64,000 nucleotides of DNA from JAGLOK01 sp963677605 (GTDB lineage Bacteria > Bacillota > Clostridia > Christensenellales > UMGS416): assembly GCA_963677605.2 (NCBI GenBank), contig CAXXDX010000006.1, positions 992,001 through 1,056,000 on the forward strand, in the 5' to 3' direction. Positions 26,210-35,817 of the stretch are shown piece by piece. The position numbers and the translations under genes were made by a program. Within the stretch, counting starts at the first letter, position 1. The number at the start of each line of letters is the position of its first letter. The notes under the pieces were generated by a model. It saw only the letters and a program-made list of their open reading frames with translations, searched no databases and had not been told where the DNA came from.

Positions 26210-27961
26210 ATGAGACTAAAAAAATCGAAACCATCCATAAATAACGAATCAAAAAACTCCCTTTCGCTGAGAAAAGTCTCCAGATATCTGCTTGGCCTAC
26301 TATTTGTAATAACCTGCATATTAGGCGCTCTTTTGTATTCATCTTTCCGATACAGTGCAAATGACAGCAGAGCCAAAGTTATGTCATCAGTTGAAACCCA
26401 AATGAACCAAATCGAACGCGAACTATACAATGTGAGCTATTATTTATTTAGTCTCGTCATGAACAATGATGATACCCAAACAATCCGCGAATCAGACAAT
26501 GTTAATATATACAATACCGCAGCGCGTACTTTGTGGGATGATTTGGAATATCAGAGCCGTATTTTCGGATCAGTTTTCAGCTTTATGATTTATATCCCCG
26601 AAAAAAATATAACAGTTCATAACCGCGGAACCACTATTGCATATGACATTGATGAAGCAATAATATCCGAAATAAAAAAGGGAATTGACAACGAAGAGTA
26701 TACATACAACAATCTGGACTGGAATATTCTTGTATCAGACGATCAAGCTTATCTTCTTCAGCTCTATTATAAAGACGGAGCATATTCCTGCAGCTGGGTG
26801 TCCTGCAATATAGAATTTTCCTTTTTCACGATGTCTACTGTCTATCAGGACCCTTATCTAATTATCCTCGACAAGAACAATTCTCCCATTTTCACAGACG
26901 ACATTGAAGAATTTAACAAAGTAAGTTTTGGCTCAGATGGCAAAATATCCGGAGAAATCAGACGAGACTATTATTTTTATTCTTTAAATCATTCGGATAT
27001 AAATCTTATCTTTTGCAATAAAACAGCATTCAATTATCCAAGAATGCTTTTTTTAACAACAATGTATCTCTTAATACTATTTACCATACTAGCTTTTTAT
27101 ATTTATACATTATTGTACTATAAACGCTATATTGAGATACCTCTTCAAACGCTTCACAACCAAATAGCCGACTATGCCTCAATGCAGAAAAAAGCAAAAA
27201 GGAAAGGCTTTTCTGAGCTTGTGGAAGCGACTGAAACTCTGGATTTGCTAAAACATCAGCTTGATCAGCTTAAAATAGACTACTACGAAAAAGAGTTAAT
27301 GCTGGCTAAAACAGAGCTTGATTACTATCAGCTTCAAATAAAGCCCCACTTTTTCATTAATTGTCTTAACATAATATTCAGCATGGTACAGAAGAAAGAA
27401 TATAAGAGGATTCAGGAGTTTTGTCTATGCCTTTCAAACTATGTTCGCTATTTATTTTCGCACACTTTCAGCACAGTGCCCCTACATGATGAATTAGTAC
27501 ATCTGTTAAACTATCTTCGTATTCAGAGCATCCGTCACAGAGCCTCTGTTACATTCAATGAAAAAATAGATCCTGAAGTTAACTCGTTTAACATACCACC
27601 ACTTTTGTTTATAACTTTTATTGAAAACTCTATTAAGTACAGCGGTCTTTCTCCTAACGATTTAATAATCACTCTGAATGTTAAAATGACCGAGAAAAAT
27701 GAAAAGAAATTTATTCAGATCGAAATTATCGACAACGGAATGGGCTTTGCAGATAATAAGCTTGATGAAATATATGGCGAGTTTAAGAATGATTCCAATC
27801 ATACGCATAAAAATATCGGAATAATTAACATATACAGACGTCTCGAACTGTTATATGGAGAACAGTTCAAGCTAAAAATCTCTAACACTGAAAACGGCGG
27901 TGCAAATGTGAAGATAGAAATACCTGCATTTAGCGAAAAGAATAAAACGGAGCTATTATGA
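26210..27961 (+). CDS. Membrane sensor histidine kinase, YesM family (module B)
   Basis: A 583-residue kinase. Membrane segments at about residues 26-47 and 285-307 enclose an extracytoplasmic domain of about 235 residues. The phospho-acceptor is His380 in QIKPHFFINC, with Phe-Ile in place of the usual Leu-Tyr. The ATPase domain shows FIENSIKYSG and IDNGMGF. It overlaps the response regulator gene by 4 bases (ATGA), indicating translational coupling. It is divergent from the module B binding-protein gene, which it should help induce. Confidence 0.92.
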   Translation: MRLKKSKPSINNESKNSLSLRKVSRYLLGLLFVITCILGALLYSSFRYSANDSRAKVMSSVETQMNQIERELYNVSYYLFSLVMNNDDTQTIRESDNVNIYNTAARTLWDDLEYQSRIFGSVFSFMIYIPEKNITVHNRGTTIAYDIDEAIISEIKKGIDNEEYTYNNLDWNILVSDDQAYLLQLYYKDGAYSCSWVSCNIEFSFFTMSTVYQDPYLIILDKNNSPIFTDDIEEFNKVSFGSDGKISGEIRRDYYFYSLNHSDINLIFCNKTAFNYPRMLFLTTMYLLILFTILAFYIYTLLYYKRYIEIPLQTLHNQIADYASMQKKAKRKGFSELVEATETLDLLKHQLDQLKIDYYEKELMLAKTELDYYQLQIKPHFFINCLNIIFSMVQKKEYKRIQEFCLCLSNYVRYLFSHTFSTVPLHDELVHLLNYLRIQSIRHRASVTFNEKIDPEVNSFNIPPLLFITFIENSIKYSGLSPNDLIITLNVKMTEKNEKKFIQIEIIDNGMGFADNKLDEIYGEFKNDSNHTHKNIGIINIYRRLELLYGEQFKLKISNTENGGANVKIEIPAFSEKNKTELL

Positions 27962-29529
27962 ACATACTTTTTGTTGACGACGACATAGACATTATTGAAG
28001 CATTTATGGCTGCAGTTGATTTCAACTCAATCGGAATCGACCAGGTATTTTCTGCAACCAACGTTTCAAGAGCAAAGGAAATACTCGAAACCGAAACCGT
28101 TGATTTAATGGTTACGGATATTGAGATGCCAAATTCCACAGGAATAGATCTTCTCAAATGGGTTCGGGAAAAAGGGATGAGCCTAGTAACTATGTTTTGC
28201 ACTTGCTATGCAGACTTCAACTACGCGCAGATGGCTATTAAACTTAAAAGTTTTGACTACTTCCTAAAGCCAATAGCATATGATGACTTTACAAAAAGAT
28301 TGAAACTAGCCGTTGACGAAGCAAACCTAATAAAAAGCCAAACCACATATGAAGATTTTGATATTGATGTAAAAGGTGTAAAAGAAAGCATACAAAATGA
28401 TTTTTGGAAAGACGTTCTTACAAAAGAAGAAAAGTTTTCAAATATATCAAAAAGACATCCTGGCGCGAACTATAACTCAAATGAAAAATACATTATATCC
28501 CTGGCTTATTTATCAGAAGCCGGCCCTTTCATCAATGATTGGAAAAGCTCTGCATATAAAAACCTTGAAAATGAACTAATTTCTAAATCAACTAATATTA
28601 TAAAGGAAGCAAGCTTCAATCTTTCTGAAAAATCAATATGCTCAGTGTTTCGATACTCAGAACAACCTATCGAAAGCGAGCTTTTTGAAGTGTGGAAAAA
28701 AATAAATGATTACTGCCGCAGTTATTTAGAATTGGACACAAATTTTTATTATGTTAAAGATTGCTGTGATAAAAACATTAAATCCTGCTTTTCAGATCTT
28801 ATTTCTGCTTTTCTAAATGAAGTCTCCAGGAAAAAAACGATAACACTTGCAAATAATTATTTTGCAGATTCTACGGAATACTCCCTTCCTCAATTATCTC
28901 AGTGGGAATCTTTGTTTACAACGTCGGATACCGACAACCTAATTAAAGACATTTTTTCTCATCTGGATTCTTTGACCGCATCAGGAAAAATTGACAGCCA
29001 GTATTTAAACGCTCTGCAAATTGACATAACTCAGATGGTTCATACCGTGCTTAAGCACTTTCAGGTTAACGCACACACTCTGTACTCAAATACTACCTAT
29101 GATGCTCACAAATCATGGGCATCGTATTCAGTATCAAAATGTAAAGAGTTCACCAAATATCTAATAGAAACCGCCTCAAATGCTTTGACACTGCAAAAAG
29201 AAAATACTTCAGGTATCAGCCTTATAAAAGCATATATAAACGAACATCTTAGCGAAGAGCTGTCCAGAGGAACATTAGCTGAGATTGTCTATCTTAATCC
29301 CGATTACATGGCGCGTTTATTTAAAAAACAGGTAGGAGTTTCTATCGGAAGTTATATTCTCCAGCAAAGAATTAAAAAAGCAAAAAGCCTGCTGCGCCAA
29401 ACAAATAAAACAATAAACGAAATAGCTCATCTGGCCGGATACAATAATTTCTCGTATTTTTCTCAGATATTTCATAAGAAAGTGGGCTTAACTCCAAATG
29501 AATACAGAAATAACGTAGATAAATACTGA
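27958..29529 (+). CDS. AraC-type response regulator, YesN family (module B)
   Basis: A 523-residue regulator with a receiver domain (about residues 1-120; Asp7-Asp8-Asp9, phospho-acceptor Asp54 in VTDIEMPNSTG), a long middle region and a C-terminal AraC domain (about 415-518; AEIVYLNPDYMARLFKKQVG and HLAGYNNFSYFSQIFHK). It has GGAGC before its ATG, within the end of the kinase gene. It is the expected activator of the 25980-16858 operon. Confidence 0.92.
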   Translation: MNILFVDDDIDIIEAFMAAVDFNSIGIDQVFSATNVSRAKEILETETVDLMVTDIEMPNSTGIDLLKWVREKGMSLVTMFCTCYADFNYAQMAIKLKSFDYFLKPIAYDDFTKRLKLAVDEANLIKSQTTYEDFDIDVKGVKESIQNDFWKDVLTKEEKFSNISKRHPGANYNSNEKYIISLAYLSEAGPFINDWKSSAYKNLENELISKSTNIIKEASFNLSEKSICSVFRYSEQPIESELFEVWKKINDYCRSYLELDTNFYYVKDCCDKNIKSCFSDLISAFLNEVSRKKTITLANNYFADSTEYSLPQLSQWESLFTTSDTDNLIKDIFSHLDSLTASGKIDSQYLNALQIDITQMVHTVLKHFQVNAHTLYSNTTYDAHKSWASYSVSKCKEFTKYLIETASNALTLQKENTSGISLIKAYINEHLSEELSRGTLAEIVYLNPDYMARLFKKQVGVSIGSYILQQRIKKAKSLLRQTNKTINEIAHLAGYNNFSYFSQIFHKKVGLTPNEYRNNVDKY

Positions 29530-29720
29530 ATAAACATCAATTTCTCCATAGTATTAACCGATAGTTAATTTTAGGATTAAATGAGTTTAATAATATGTAC
29601 TATATCTCAATAAGTTGAAAATGCTTGTATCGAAAAGCACTTGATGTTTCATGTTAAAAGATAATCCACTACTATTTCAAAAGAGTGCAGCTTCATAGAA
29701 GAAATAGCTAAGAAAAATCA

Positions 29721-30761
29721 TCAATATTCAATAACGATTTTTGTCACATCCGCTTTGTTTTTTATATTATATTCAAATGCTTTGTCCGCTTCATCAAATG
29801 TAAAACTATCTGATACGATGTCTTTTAATGGAAGTCCGTTTTCAACTGCTGAAATCGCAGTCGGATATAAGTTCTTGTATCTGAACACTGTTTTTATCGA
29901 AGCTTCTTTGTTAATAAGCTGATTTATATCTATCGGTGTAATTGCATCCGCTGCCATTCCGACATACACTATCGTTCCGCCCGTCTTAACTAAATCCACA
30001 CACTGAGACTGTGCCTTCTGGTTTCCGGCAGTCTCAATAACCAAATCAACTCCTTTGCCGTCAGTTGCTTTTTTAAGCTCCGCTTCAACATCCTGAGTAA
30101 TTGGGTTAAACACTCCGTCCGCACGCATGTCCCGCGCTTTCTTAATTCGTACATCAATCACATCAGACATATACACTTTTGACACGCCCATTGACTTTAG
30201 TGCAAGCATGGTTACAAGCCCAATACATCCGCAGCCTACAACCATTGCTGTCTGTCCTGCTGTTGCATTCCCCTGTTTTGCTGCATGAAACCCCACGGCT
30301 AATGGCTCAATCAATGCACCTTCGCAAAAGCTTACCTTATCCGACAGTTTAAAGCACATATGTTCAGGGTGGGCAACATACTCTGAAAGTGTTCCGTCAT
30401 ATGGAGGCGTCGCAAAAAACACTACATCAGGGCAAAGGTTATACCTTCCTGTTTTGCAGAACTCGCACTTCCCGCAGGTATATCCGGGTTCCATCGCCAC
30501 CCTGTCGCCCACTTTAAGCGAAGTGACCCCTTCTCCGACTTCAGTTACTACTCCTGCGCTTTCGTGCCCAAGAACAAAAGGATAATCCACAACAAAGTCG
30601 CCTATTTTCCCATGCTCCAGATAATGCAGGTCAGATCCGCATATTCCTGTGCATTTTACCTTTATTAACACTTCTCCTTTTGCAGGCTTTGGAATTTCTG
30701 CTGTGACCATTTCCTGCCTTAAGATGTCTGTCTGCTGCCATACTCTCATCTTTTCTTCCAT
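29721..30761 (-). CDS. Zinc-dependent medium-chain alcohol dehydrogenase (sorbitol dehydrogenase-like)
   Basis: A 346-residue MDR dehydrogenase. Catalytic zinc ligands are Cys41 (TGICGSDLH) and His66-Glu67 (GHESAG). The structural zinc lobe CGKCEFCKTGRYNLC has all four cysteines. The nucleotide fold shows VVGCGCIGLV followed by an acidic SDVID, which favours NAD over NADP. Sorbitol, xylitol, threonine and galactitol dehydrogenases share this layout. It is the last gene of module C, 28 bases after the URO-D-like gene, and probably oxidises a polyol or sugar hydroxyl in that pathway. Confidence 0.92.
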   Translation of the reverse strand: MEEKMRVWQQTDILRQEMVTAEIPKPAKGEVLIKVKCTGICGSDLHYLEHGKIGDFVVDYPFVLGHESAGVVTEVGEGVTSLKVGDRVAMEPGYTCGKCEFCKTGRYNLCPDVVFFATPPYDGTLSEYVAHPEHMCFKLSDKVSFCEGALIEPLAVGFHAAKQGNATAGQTAMVVGCGCIGLVTMLALKSMGVSKVYMSDVIDVRIKKARDMRADGVFNPITQDVEAELKKATDGKGVDLVIETAGNQKAQSQCVDLVKTGGTIVYVGMAADAITPIDINQLINKEASIKTVFRYKNLYPTAISAVENGLPLKDIVSDSFTFDEADKAFEYNIKNKADVTKIVIEY

Positions 30762-30789
30762 ATCCTTTTCTCCTGCGTTCTATTGTGTT

Positions 30790-31845
30790 TTAACTTCCAA
30801 TTGCTCTTCTTACTGTTTTAAGCCATAAGTCAAATCTTTCGGGATGATTTTCGCAAGTATGAGTATCTTTTAATATGATTTCCATGTTACAGTTATTTCT
30901 TTTGCAAGCTGAGATTGCATCATTAATATAATTATATGTAGATTCCTCATTATAGTTGCCTACAAGATGTGAGGGGTTGGCTTTAAAAGAGAATATAGCC
31001 TTTCTCCCCAACTCCTCTGCAGCCATTTTATAATCCGCAAAAGGAGATATTGATATTCTCCTCATATTGGGTATTTCCATTATTTCATCTATAAGCAACT
31101 GCAAAGGCTCACAGCATCCATAACCATTAAGTCCGAAATTCTTCAGGATTTCCTTTTCATAATTTAGAGAGAATTCTTTGTGCATCGACGGTGATACGCC
31201 AGTCAGCTCCTGAGCCTCCGAGCTTCCCCACAAATCAGAAAGACGCAGCGATCCATCATAATCTTTTTGCGGAAGCTCATCTGTATATGATTTTCCTCCC
31301 GAACTGCAATATGAGCTATCATTATTCAATTCCAAAAGCCCTTGATTAAGCGCATCGTTGACCATTTCAATATAGCCATCAGTAAGAATTCTCATGCACT
31401 TGTGAACCAAATCAGGATTTTCATAAAAATCCATGTACATCTGATTTATGCCACGAAAACCCGAGTAAACCTTCATCATGTGAAATGAAACAATCGAAAA
31501 TCCCTTTAGTTTTACAGGAAGTATATCGCCAAGATAATCGTTATGTTTTTCCAGGCTATAAGCAGTAGCTTCTTTGTCATAGTTTAAAGCTGGAGTATGG
31601 AGCTTTTGAAGGTCATCTATGGTATGAAGGCTTTGTGTTAAGGCATACATATCATTGCCTTCTTTATGCTCATGTTTTATTTCAATTCCCCAGCCGCCTT
31701 CAGGAAACCACGCGTTTTGTTCACCATTTACTACTTTTCTGACTTCAAAATCAGCTTCAATAGGTGCATCATCTTTTAGATGCTCGTATCGGTAAATACG
31801 CATTAATAGTTCCATTTCGATTTTTCTTGCAGGTGTCATCCTCAC
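30790..31845 (-). CDS. URO-D-like (uroporphyrinogen decarboxylase-fold) protein, 5' end broken
   Basis: The longest intact frame gives 351 residues resembling the C-terminal seven eighths of cytoplasmic URO-D-fold proteins found beside sugar operons in Clostridia. These are relatives of corrinoid methyltransferases and are not heme enzymes. Recognisable parts are RKIEMELLMRIYRYEHL, a metal-type FSFKANPSHLVG and the end motif DTHTCENHPERF. The frame opens at a GTG at 31845 with no binding site. Its first three residues are out of register, and real homologous sequence continues upstream in other frames. The product as it stands would lack about 60 residues. Its reaction is unknown; position suggests work on a sugar or a methylated sugar. 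Confidence 0.7.
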   Translation of the reverse strand: MRMTPARKIEMELLMRIYRYEHLKDDAPIEADFEVRKVVNGEQNAWFPEGGWGIEIKHEHKEGNDMYALTQSLHTIDDLQKLHTPALNYDKEATAYSLEKHNDYLGDILPVKLKGFSIVSFHMMKVYSGFRGINQMYMDFYENPDLVHKCMRILTDGYIEMVNDALNQGLLELNNDSSYCSSGGKSYTDELPQKDYDGSLRLSDLWGSSEAQELTGVSPSMHKEFSLNYEKEILKNFGLNGYGCCEPLQLLIDEIMEIPNMRRISISPFADYKMAAEELGRKAIFSFKANPSHLVGNYNEESTYNYINDAISACKRNNCNMEIILKDTHTCENHPERFDLWLKTVRRAIGS

Positions 31846-32009
31846 ATTGTAAAGAGTCAGGATTTATCAGTTCTTTCCATGAGCCTTCAGGAAAAACAAG
31901 GATTAGTGGTCCTATCGCCTTTAAGTGAATTATGAGGGTACCACTAGTTTTCTTTTTTCTTCTTGTTCATAAAGAGCACTAATTCCGCATCCTCTTTCTT
32001 TGCTACTCA
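31846..32009 (-). pseudogene. Frame-disrupted N-terminal part of the URO-D-like gene
   Basis: Reading the minus strand upstream of 31845, family-like sequence persists but jumps frame three times: SLQCED to TPARKIE near 31837, NSLKGDR to PLILVFPEGSW near 31910, and YEQEEKRKL to WYPHNSLK near 31944. Each jump is explained by one extra base. The protein signal is well kept between jumps, which favours sequencing or assembly error, or very recent decay, over an old pseudogene. The original start is lost in or beside the pyrimidine run. Confidence 0.65.
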
Positions 32010-32096
32010 CTCCCCCTCTCCTTCCCCCTCCTCCCCCTCCCCTCCCCCTCCTCTTCCCCCCTTCCTCTTCTCTCTCCTCCCCCTCTCTCCTCTCCT
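32010..32096. repeat. Uninterrupted 87-base homopyrimidine tract
   Basis: From 32010 to 32096 every base of the plus strand is C or T, mostly C, and the run continues after a 4-base break to 32111. It is far richer in C than its AT-rich surroundings. Such mirror-like purine/pyrimidine DNA can form triplexes or G-rich structures, but it can also be low-quality sequence at a contig join. Confidence 0.85.
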
Positions 32097-32169
32097 GCGA
32101 CCCTCCCTCTCATCGGTAGGTGTATATTTGAGTATCTTTATTCATAATTTGCCTTTCTCAAGTAATTTT

Positions 32170-33999
32170 TCAAAGACTTCTTTCAGGTCCTTCAACATAT
32201 CCTTCTTCGATTAAAGATATAAGAGATAAAAGAGCTCCCCAATGATAAAACTTATCACTGTTTTCTACATCACACCCTTCTCCTGTCATACCATTATAGT
32301 TTTCATGCACATGCCCCCTACTAAGCCACTCATTCATCAAAAGCTGCTTTGACTTTTCTGCCAAGTCTTTTCTTGCTGCATCAATCCCTGCTTTGCGCAT
32401 GGATAAATATACAAGAAAATTCATCGGAGCCCATATCCTTCCCCTCCAATAATCCTGTTCTGGATATGCTGGATCATTCTTGGCAATCGAAGGCATTATA
32501 TAGTCTCCCCAGAATTCTTGCTTATTATAAAAGTGTTCCTTTATTACTTTTTTCTTTTGATTTTCGGTTACATCATCGGAAAATAATGCATAAAAATTTG
32601 TAGGTGATAATCTTTTACTAAACTCACCCGATTCCAGTTGCTTGTTTAGATGCATTCCGAAATCATCATCCCATAGCCCATTTAGAGATGTCGAGACTTC
32701 ATCCCTTCTTTTTTTAAGCAATTTTGCATCATCATATCTTCCTAATTCTTCCGCTATATCTGAAAGTGCGCTGCAATCCATCACATAAAGCCCCATAAGC
32801 CCAACATCCGCCAGCTTCAGCATATGTCTGGCATCATCAAATGGCATATCATCATACATCGGTGAATTATCCAAACCAGATTCCAAAGCTGCACCATATC
32901 TTCCGTGCACACCTTCCACTTCCCACCGGAAGCCCGTAATCTCTTTTCTGGGATTTGAACCCCAGGACATTAATCCATTTGCCCATCGTCTGTTTTCATA
33001 AAACCAAGTGTTCCATGTCATTAAATCTTCAAACACTTCTTCAAGAAGCCACTTGTCTTTATATTTCCTATAAAGCTCTCTTATAACCATAGAACCTACA
33101 GGAGGCTGAGAGCGGTCAATACTCGCGAAATACGGAGCATCAACATTTGGAATAAAGCCGGACTCTGTAAGAGTTCTGGTTATTTCTATTGCATTTGAGT
33201 AAGCAAGCTCTTTGTTGTCTATTGCCATATACGCGGCGAAGTATGTATCCCAGCAAAAAAGCACATATCCGCAGTAGTTTACACTCCATATTCTGCTAAC
33301 AGGAGAAACTACACGGTCTTTTTGGGGCTCGTATATCGTGTCCCACGAAAGGCAAGACTGCATAGCATGATAAGCTTCTGAAAGCTCACCATACTCCAAA
33401 TATTCTTTTTCATAATCTTGTTTGTTTTTTTTGATAATTTTTTTTATTTCTTCAACAGTTCTGTTTTTGCCTGTCGATATACCCACAGCTTTATCAAGCA
33501 CCAAAGTGTAATAAGGGCTCATACACGGAACATTCGGATCCACGAAGCTTTCACCATCAAAATAAACATCAACAAAGCGATCATCAAACGAAGCTCTTAT
33601 GACCCCGCTGTTTTTCTCAATTCTTCCATCTTTATTCCACAGTATTCCTGCTTCTGCTATTAAAAGCGGAGCTTTTTTCTGTAACTTTATTGGTTCTATT
33701 AATATAACTATATCATCGTCTATTGTACTGCTTGTAACAGTAAACTCCATCTCTTTCCATTTAAGGTTCAACGATGTATATCTTCCGTCATAGGCATGTC
33801 CTGCAGGATGTATCTTCTCTTCATCCTCGCCAAAGCGTCCAATAAGCGCTTCTTTCAGCACACAATTATATTTAAACTCTTTTATACCAAGGTTGATTGC
33901 AAATCCATGAGGAAGATACACATGTGAAAGAACGCTCCTGGTATTCCATGTGTTCCATCCTGAGGCAATTTTCTTTTTAAGTTCATCATATTGTTTCAT
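32170..33999 (-). CDS. GH63/GH37-like (trehalase-like) glycoside hydrolase
   Basis: A 609-residue (alpha/alpha)6-barrel glycosidase of the MGH1/trehalase-like group. The general acid is probably Asp377 in ESGLDNSPMYDD and the base Glu566 in HENYN, both motifs of GH63 and relatives. Substrate-pocket segments include FCWDTYFAAYMA and QDYWRGRIWAPMNF. I start at the ATG at 33999 behind GAGG; an upstream TTG would add four residues. There is no signal peptide, so it should cut an imported alpha-glycoside. It begins 12 bases after the MalG-type permease gene and is the first enzyme of module C. Confidence 0.88.
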   Translation of the reverse strand: MKQYDELKKKIASGWNTWNTRSVLSHVYLPHGFAINLGIKEFKYNCVLKEALIGRFGEDEEKIHPAGHAYDGRYTSLNLKWKEMEFTVTSSTIDDDIVILIEPIKLQKKAPLLIAEAGILWNKDGRIEKNSGVIRASFDDRFVDVYFDGESFVDPNVPCMSPYYTLVLDKAVGISTGKNRTVEEIKKIIKKNKQDYEKEYLEYGELSEAYHAMQSCLSWDTIYEPQKDRVVSPVSRIWSVNYCGYVLFCWDTYFAAYMAIDNKELAYSNAIEITRTLTESGFIPNVDAPYFASIDRSQPPVGSMVIRELYRKYKDKWLLEEVFEDLMTWNTWFYENRRWANGLMSWGSNPRKEITGFRWEVEGVHGRYGAALESGLDNSPMYDDMPFDDARHMLKLADVGLMGLYVMDCSALSDIAEELGRYDDAKLLKKRRDEVSTSLNGLWDDDFGMHLNKQLESGEFSKRLSPTNFYALFSDDVTENQKKKVIKEHFYNKQEFWGDYIMPSIAKNDPAYPEQDYWRGRIWAPMNFLVYLSMRKAGIDAARKDLAEKSKQLLMNEWLSRGHVHENYNGMTGEGCDVENSDKFYHWGALLSLISLIEEGYVEGPERSL

Positions 34000-34011
34000 A
34001 TAAAGCCTCAA

Positions 34012-34842
34012 CTATCCCTTAAGTCCTGTTAAGGTTATTCCTTCGATAAAGTATCTCTGAGCAATAAAGAACAGAATGATCATAGGCAGTACTACAACTG
34101 TTGAAGCTGCCATCAAATAATGCCACTGAGATGTATATTGTCCCAAGAAGCTTTGAAGTCCCAATGCAAGAGTATATTTTTCGCGGCTTGTTAAATAAAT
34201 CAAAGGTCCGAAGAAGTCATTCCATGTCCACATAAACGTAAACACGCCAACAGCCATCAAAGCAGGCTTTGACATAGGAAGTATGATTCTCAGATATATC
34301 CTGAAATATCCCGCACCATCTATTACCGCCGCTTCATCATAATCCTTAGGCAGTGTTACAAAAAACTGTCTGAGCAGGAATATAAAGAATGCATTAATGA
34401 AAAACGACTGCATGAAAAGAGGATAAAAAGTATCGTATGCCCCAATAAGTTTCCAACCGAAAAACTGTGGAATTAAAAGCACAGTGCTTGGCAGCATCAT
34501 GGTGGAAATTACTAATCCAAACATAATGTTTCTGCCTTTAAACTTAATTCTTGAAAATCCGAATGCTGCCATGCTCGAACTGAATACATTGCCAAAAATA
34601 TTCAATACAACTAAAAAGACAGTGTTTAAAAAGTATCTCGCAAAAGGTACCGCAGTCAGCGCCTCTATATAGTTTTCAAACCTCATCCTTTCAGGAAAGA
34701 GTATCATTGGCATTGCAAACACTTCCTCAGACGATAAAAAAGAAGAACGTATTAACCAAAAAAGAGGAAACAAATATGCTAAACCACCCAATATCAAAAA
34801 TGAATACAACAGTACTCTGCTTAATTTAAATTTCTTCCTCAT
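34012..34842 (-). CDS. Sugar ABC transporter permease, MalG type (module C)
   Basis: A 276-residue permease with six predicted membrane segments, EAA loop EAAVIDGAGYFRIYLRIILP and the tail FIEGITLTGLKG. It is clearly a paralogue of the module A MalG-type protein. I start at the ATG at 34842, which overlaps the MalF-type stop by 4 bases (ATGA) and follows GGAGGA; the ATG at 34866 is inside the neighbour. Confidence 0.95.
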   Translation of the reverse strand: MRKKFKLSRVLLYSFLILGGLAYLFPLFWLIRSSFLSSEEVFAMPMILFPERMRFENYIEALTAVPFARYFLNTVFLVVLNIFGNVFSSSMAAFGFSRIKFKGRNIMFGLVISTMMLPSTVLLIPQFFGWKLIGAYDTFYPLFMQSFFINAFFIFLLRQFFVTLPKDYDEAAVIDGAGYFRIYLRIILPMSKPALMAVGVFTFMWTWNDFFGPLIYLTSREKYTLALGLQSFLGQYTSQWHYLMAASTVVVLPMIILFFIAQRYFIEGITLTGLKG

Positions 34843-35750
34843 TCGTCCTCTCCTCCAACAACCCATTTGTTTGCCATTTTAAAGTTTATAAACGTTAATA
34901 AAGCAATTATGATAAATAAAAGCCACGCCATTGCGCTTGCATACCCCATTTTCTGATACTTAAATGCATTTCTGTACAAGTGCAGCACATAAAACAAACT
35001 CGCATTTGCCGGTCCGCCCTGAGTCATTATGTATCCTTGAGTGAAGGTTTGCATACATTGTATTATGCTCATTACTACATTGTAGAAAATTATAGGCGTC
35101 ATCAAAGGCAAGGTTATATAAATAAACTTATGTATCCTGTTTCCTCCATCAACTTCTATTGCTTCATAAAGATGATTTGGTATACCCAGCAATCCTGCCA
35201 AATATATTATTACAGTGTTTCCAGCTCCCCAGGTAGCCATAAGAGCCAAAACAGGTATAACTTGTTTTGAATCATAGATCCATTGCTGTCTTTCAATCCC
35301 GAACCAGCCTAAAACAGTGTTAAAGAGGCCGAACATCGGATTGCATAAAAACATCCATAAAGCCGCACTGGCTACAGCAGGTACAATTGATGGCAGATAA
35401 AACACAGTTCTAAACACAGATAGGCCTTTTATTTTTGAGCTTAAAAATGAAGCCAAAAACAATGATACAATGTTGATCATCGGCACTGCCAACAGCGTAT
35501 AGTATCCTGTAACAAGCAATGATTTTTTTATCAAATCATCTTCTATAAGCATTGTCCTATAGTTTTCCAAGCCTACAAACTGAGGTGGTGTTAAAATGTC
35601 CCATTTAAAAAAGCTTATTATAAGACTGTAAAGCATAGGGCCAAAATAAAACACTATAAGCCCTATTAAAGCAGGCGCAATAAAAATATAACCCCACTTT
35701 GTTTTATTTCTTTCCATTTTACCCATGCGGGCAATAGTTTTGCTTGCCAT
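34839..35750 (-). CDS. Sugar ABC transporter permease, MalF type (module C)
   Basis: A 303-residue partner permease, paralogue of the module A MalF-type subunit. The docking loop reads EAIEVDGGNRIHKFIYITLP. The ATG at 35750 follows GAGAGG at a long spacing; an ATG 11 codons later (MERNKTKWGYIF) is an alternative. It is translationally coupled to the MalG-type gene. Confidence 0.94.
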   Translation of the reverse strand: MASKTIARMGKMERNKTKWGYIFIAPALIGLIVFYFGPMLYSLIISFFKWDILTPPQFVGLENYRTMLIEDDLIKKSLLVTGYYTLLAVPMINIVSLFLASFLSSKIKGLSVFRTVFYLPSIVPAVASAALWMFLCNPMFGLFNTVLGWFGIERQQWIYDSKQVIPVLALMATWGAGNTVIIYLAGLLGIPNHLYEAIEVDGGNRIHKFIYITLPLMTPIIFYNVVMSIIQCMQTFTQGYIMTQGGPANASLFYVLHLYRNAFKYQKMGYASAMAWLLFIIIALLTFINFKMANKWVVGGEDE

Positions 35751-35769
35751 CTATGTCATCCTCTCTTTA

Positions 35770-35803
35770 TAAAAGCTGCCTATGATATACATCATAGACA
35801 GCT
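35770..35803 (-). promoter_or_regulatory. Intercistronic hairpin, terminator-like, after the module C binding-protein gene
   Basis: AGCTGCCTATGAT (35774-35786) pairs over 13 positions, with one mismatch or wobble, with 35791-35803 around a 4-base loop, and four T follow on the minus strand. It sits between the binding-protein and permease genes, as in module B, and probably reduces read-through so that the lipoprotein is made in excess. Confidence 0.65.
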
Positions 35804-35817
35804 CAACTTCTTTGATA

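Noticed and set aside
31963..32214. Plus-strand frame rich in Ser and Pro across the pyrimidine run
   Set aside because: The composition is a by-product of C/T-only sequence; it has no ribosome binding site and overlaps the end of the GH63-like gene.
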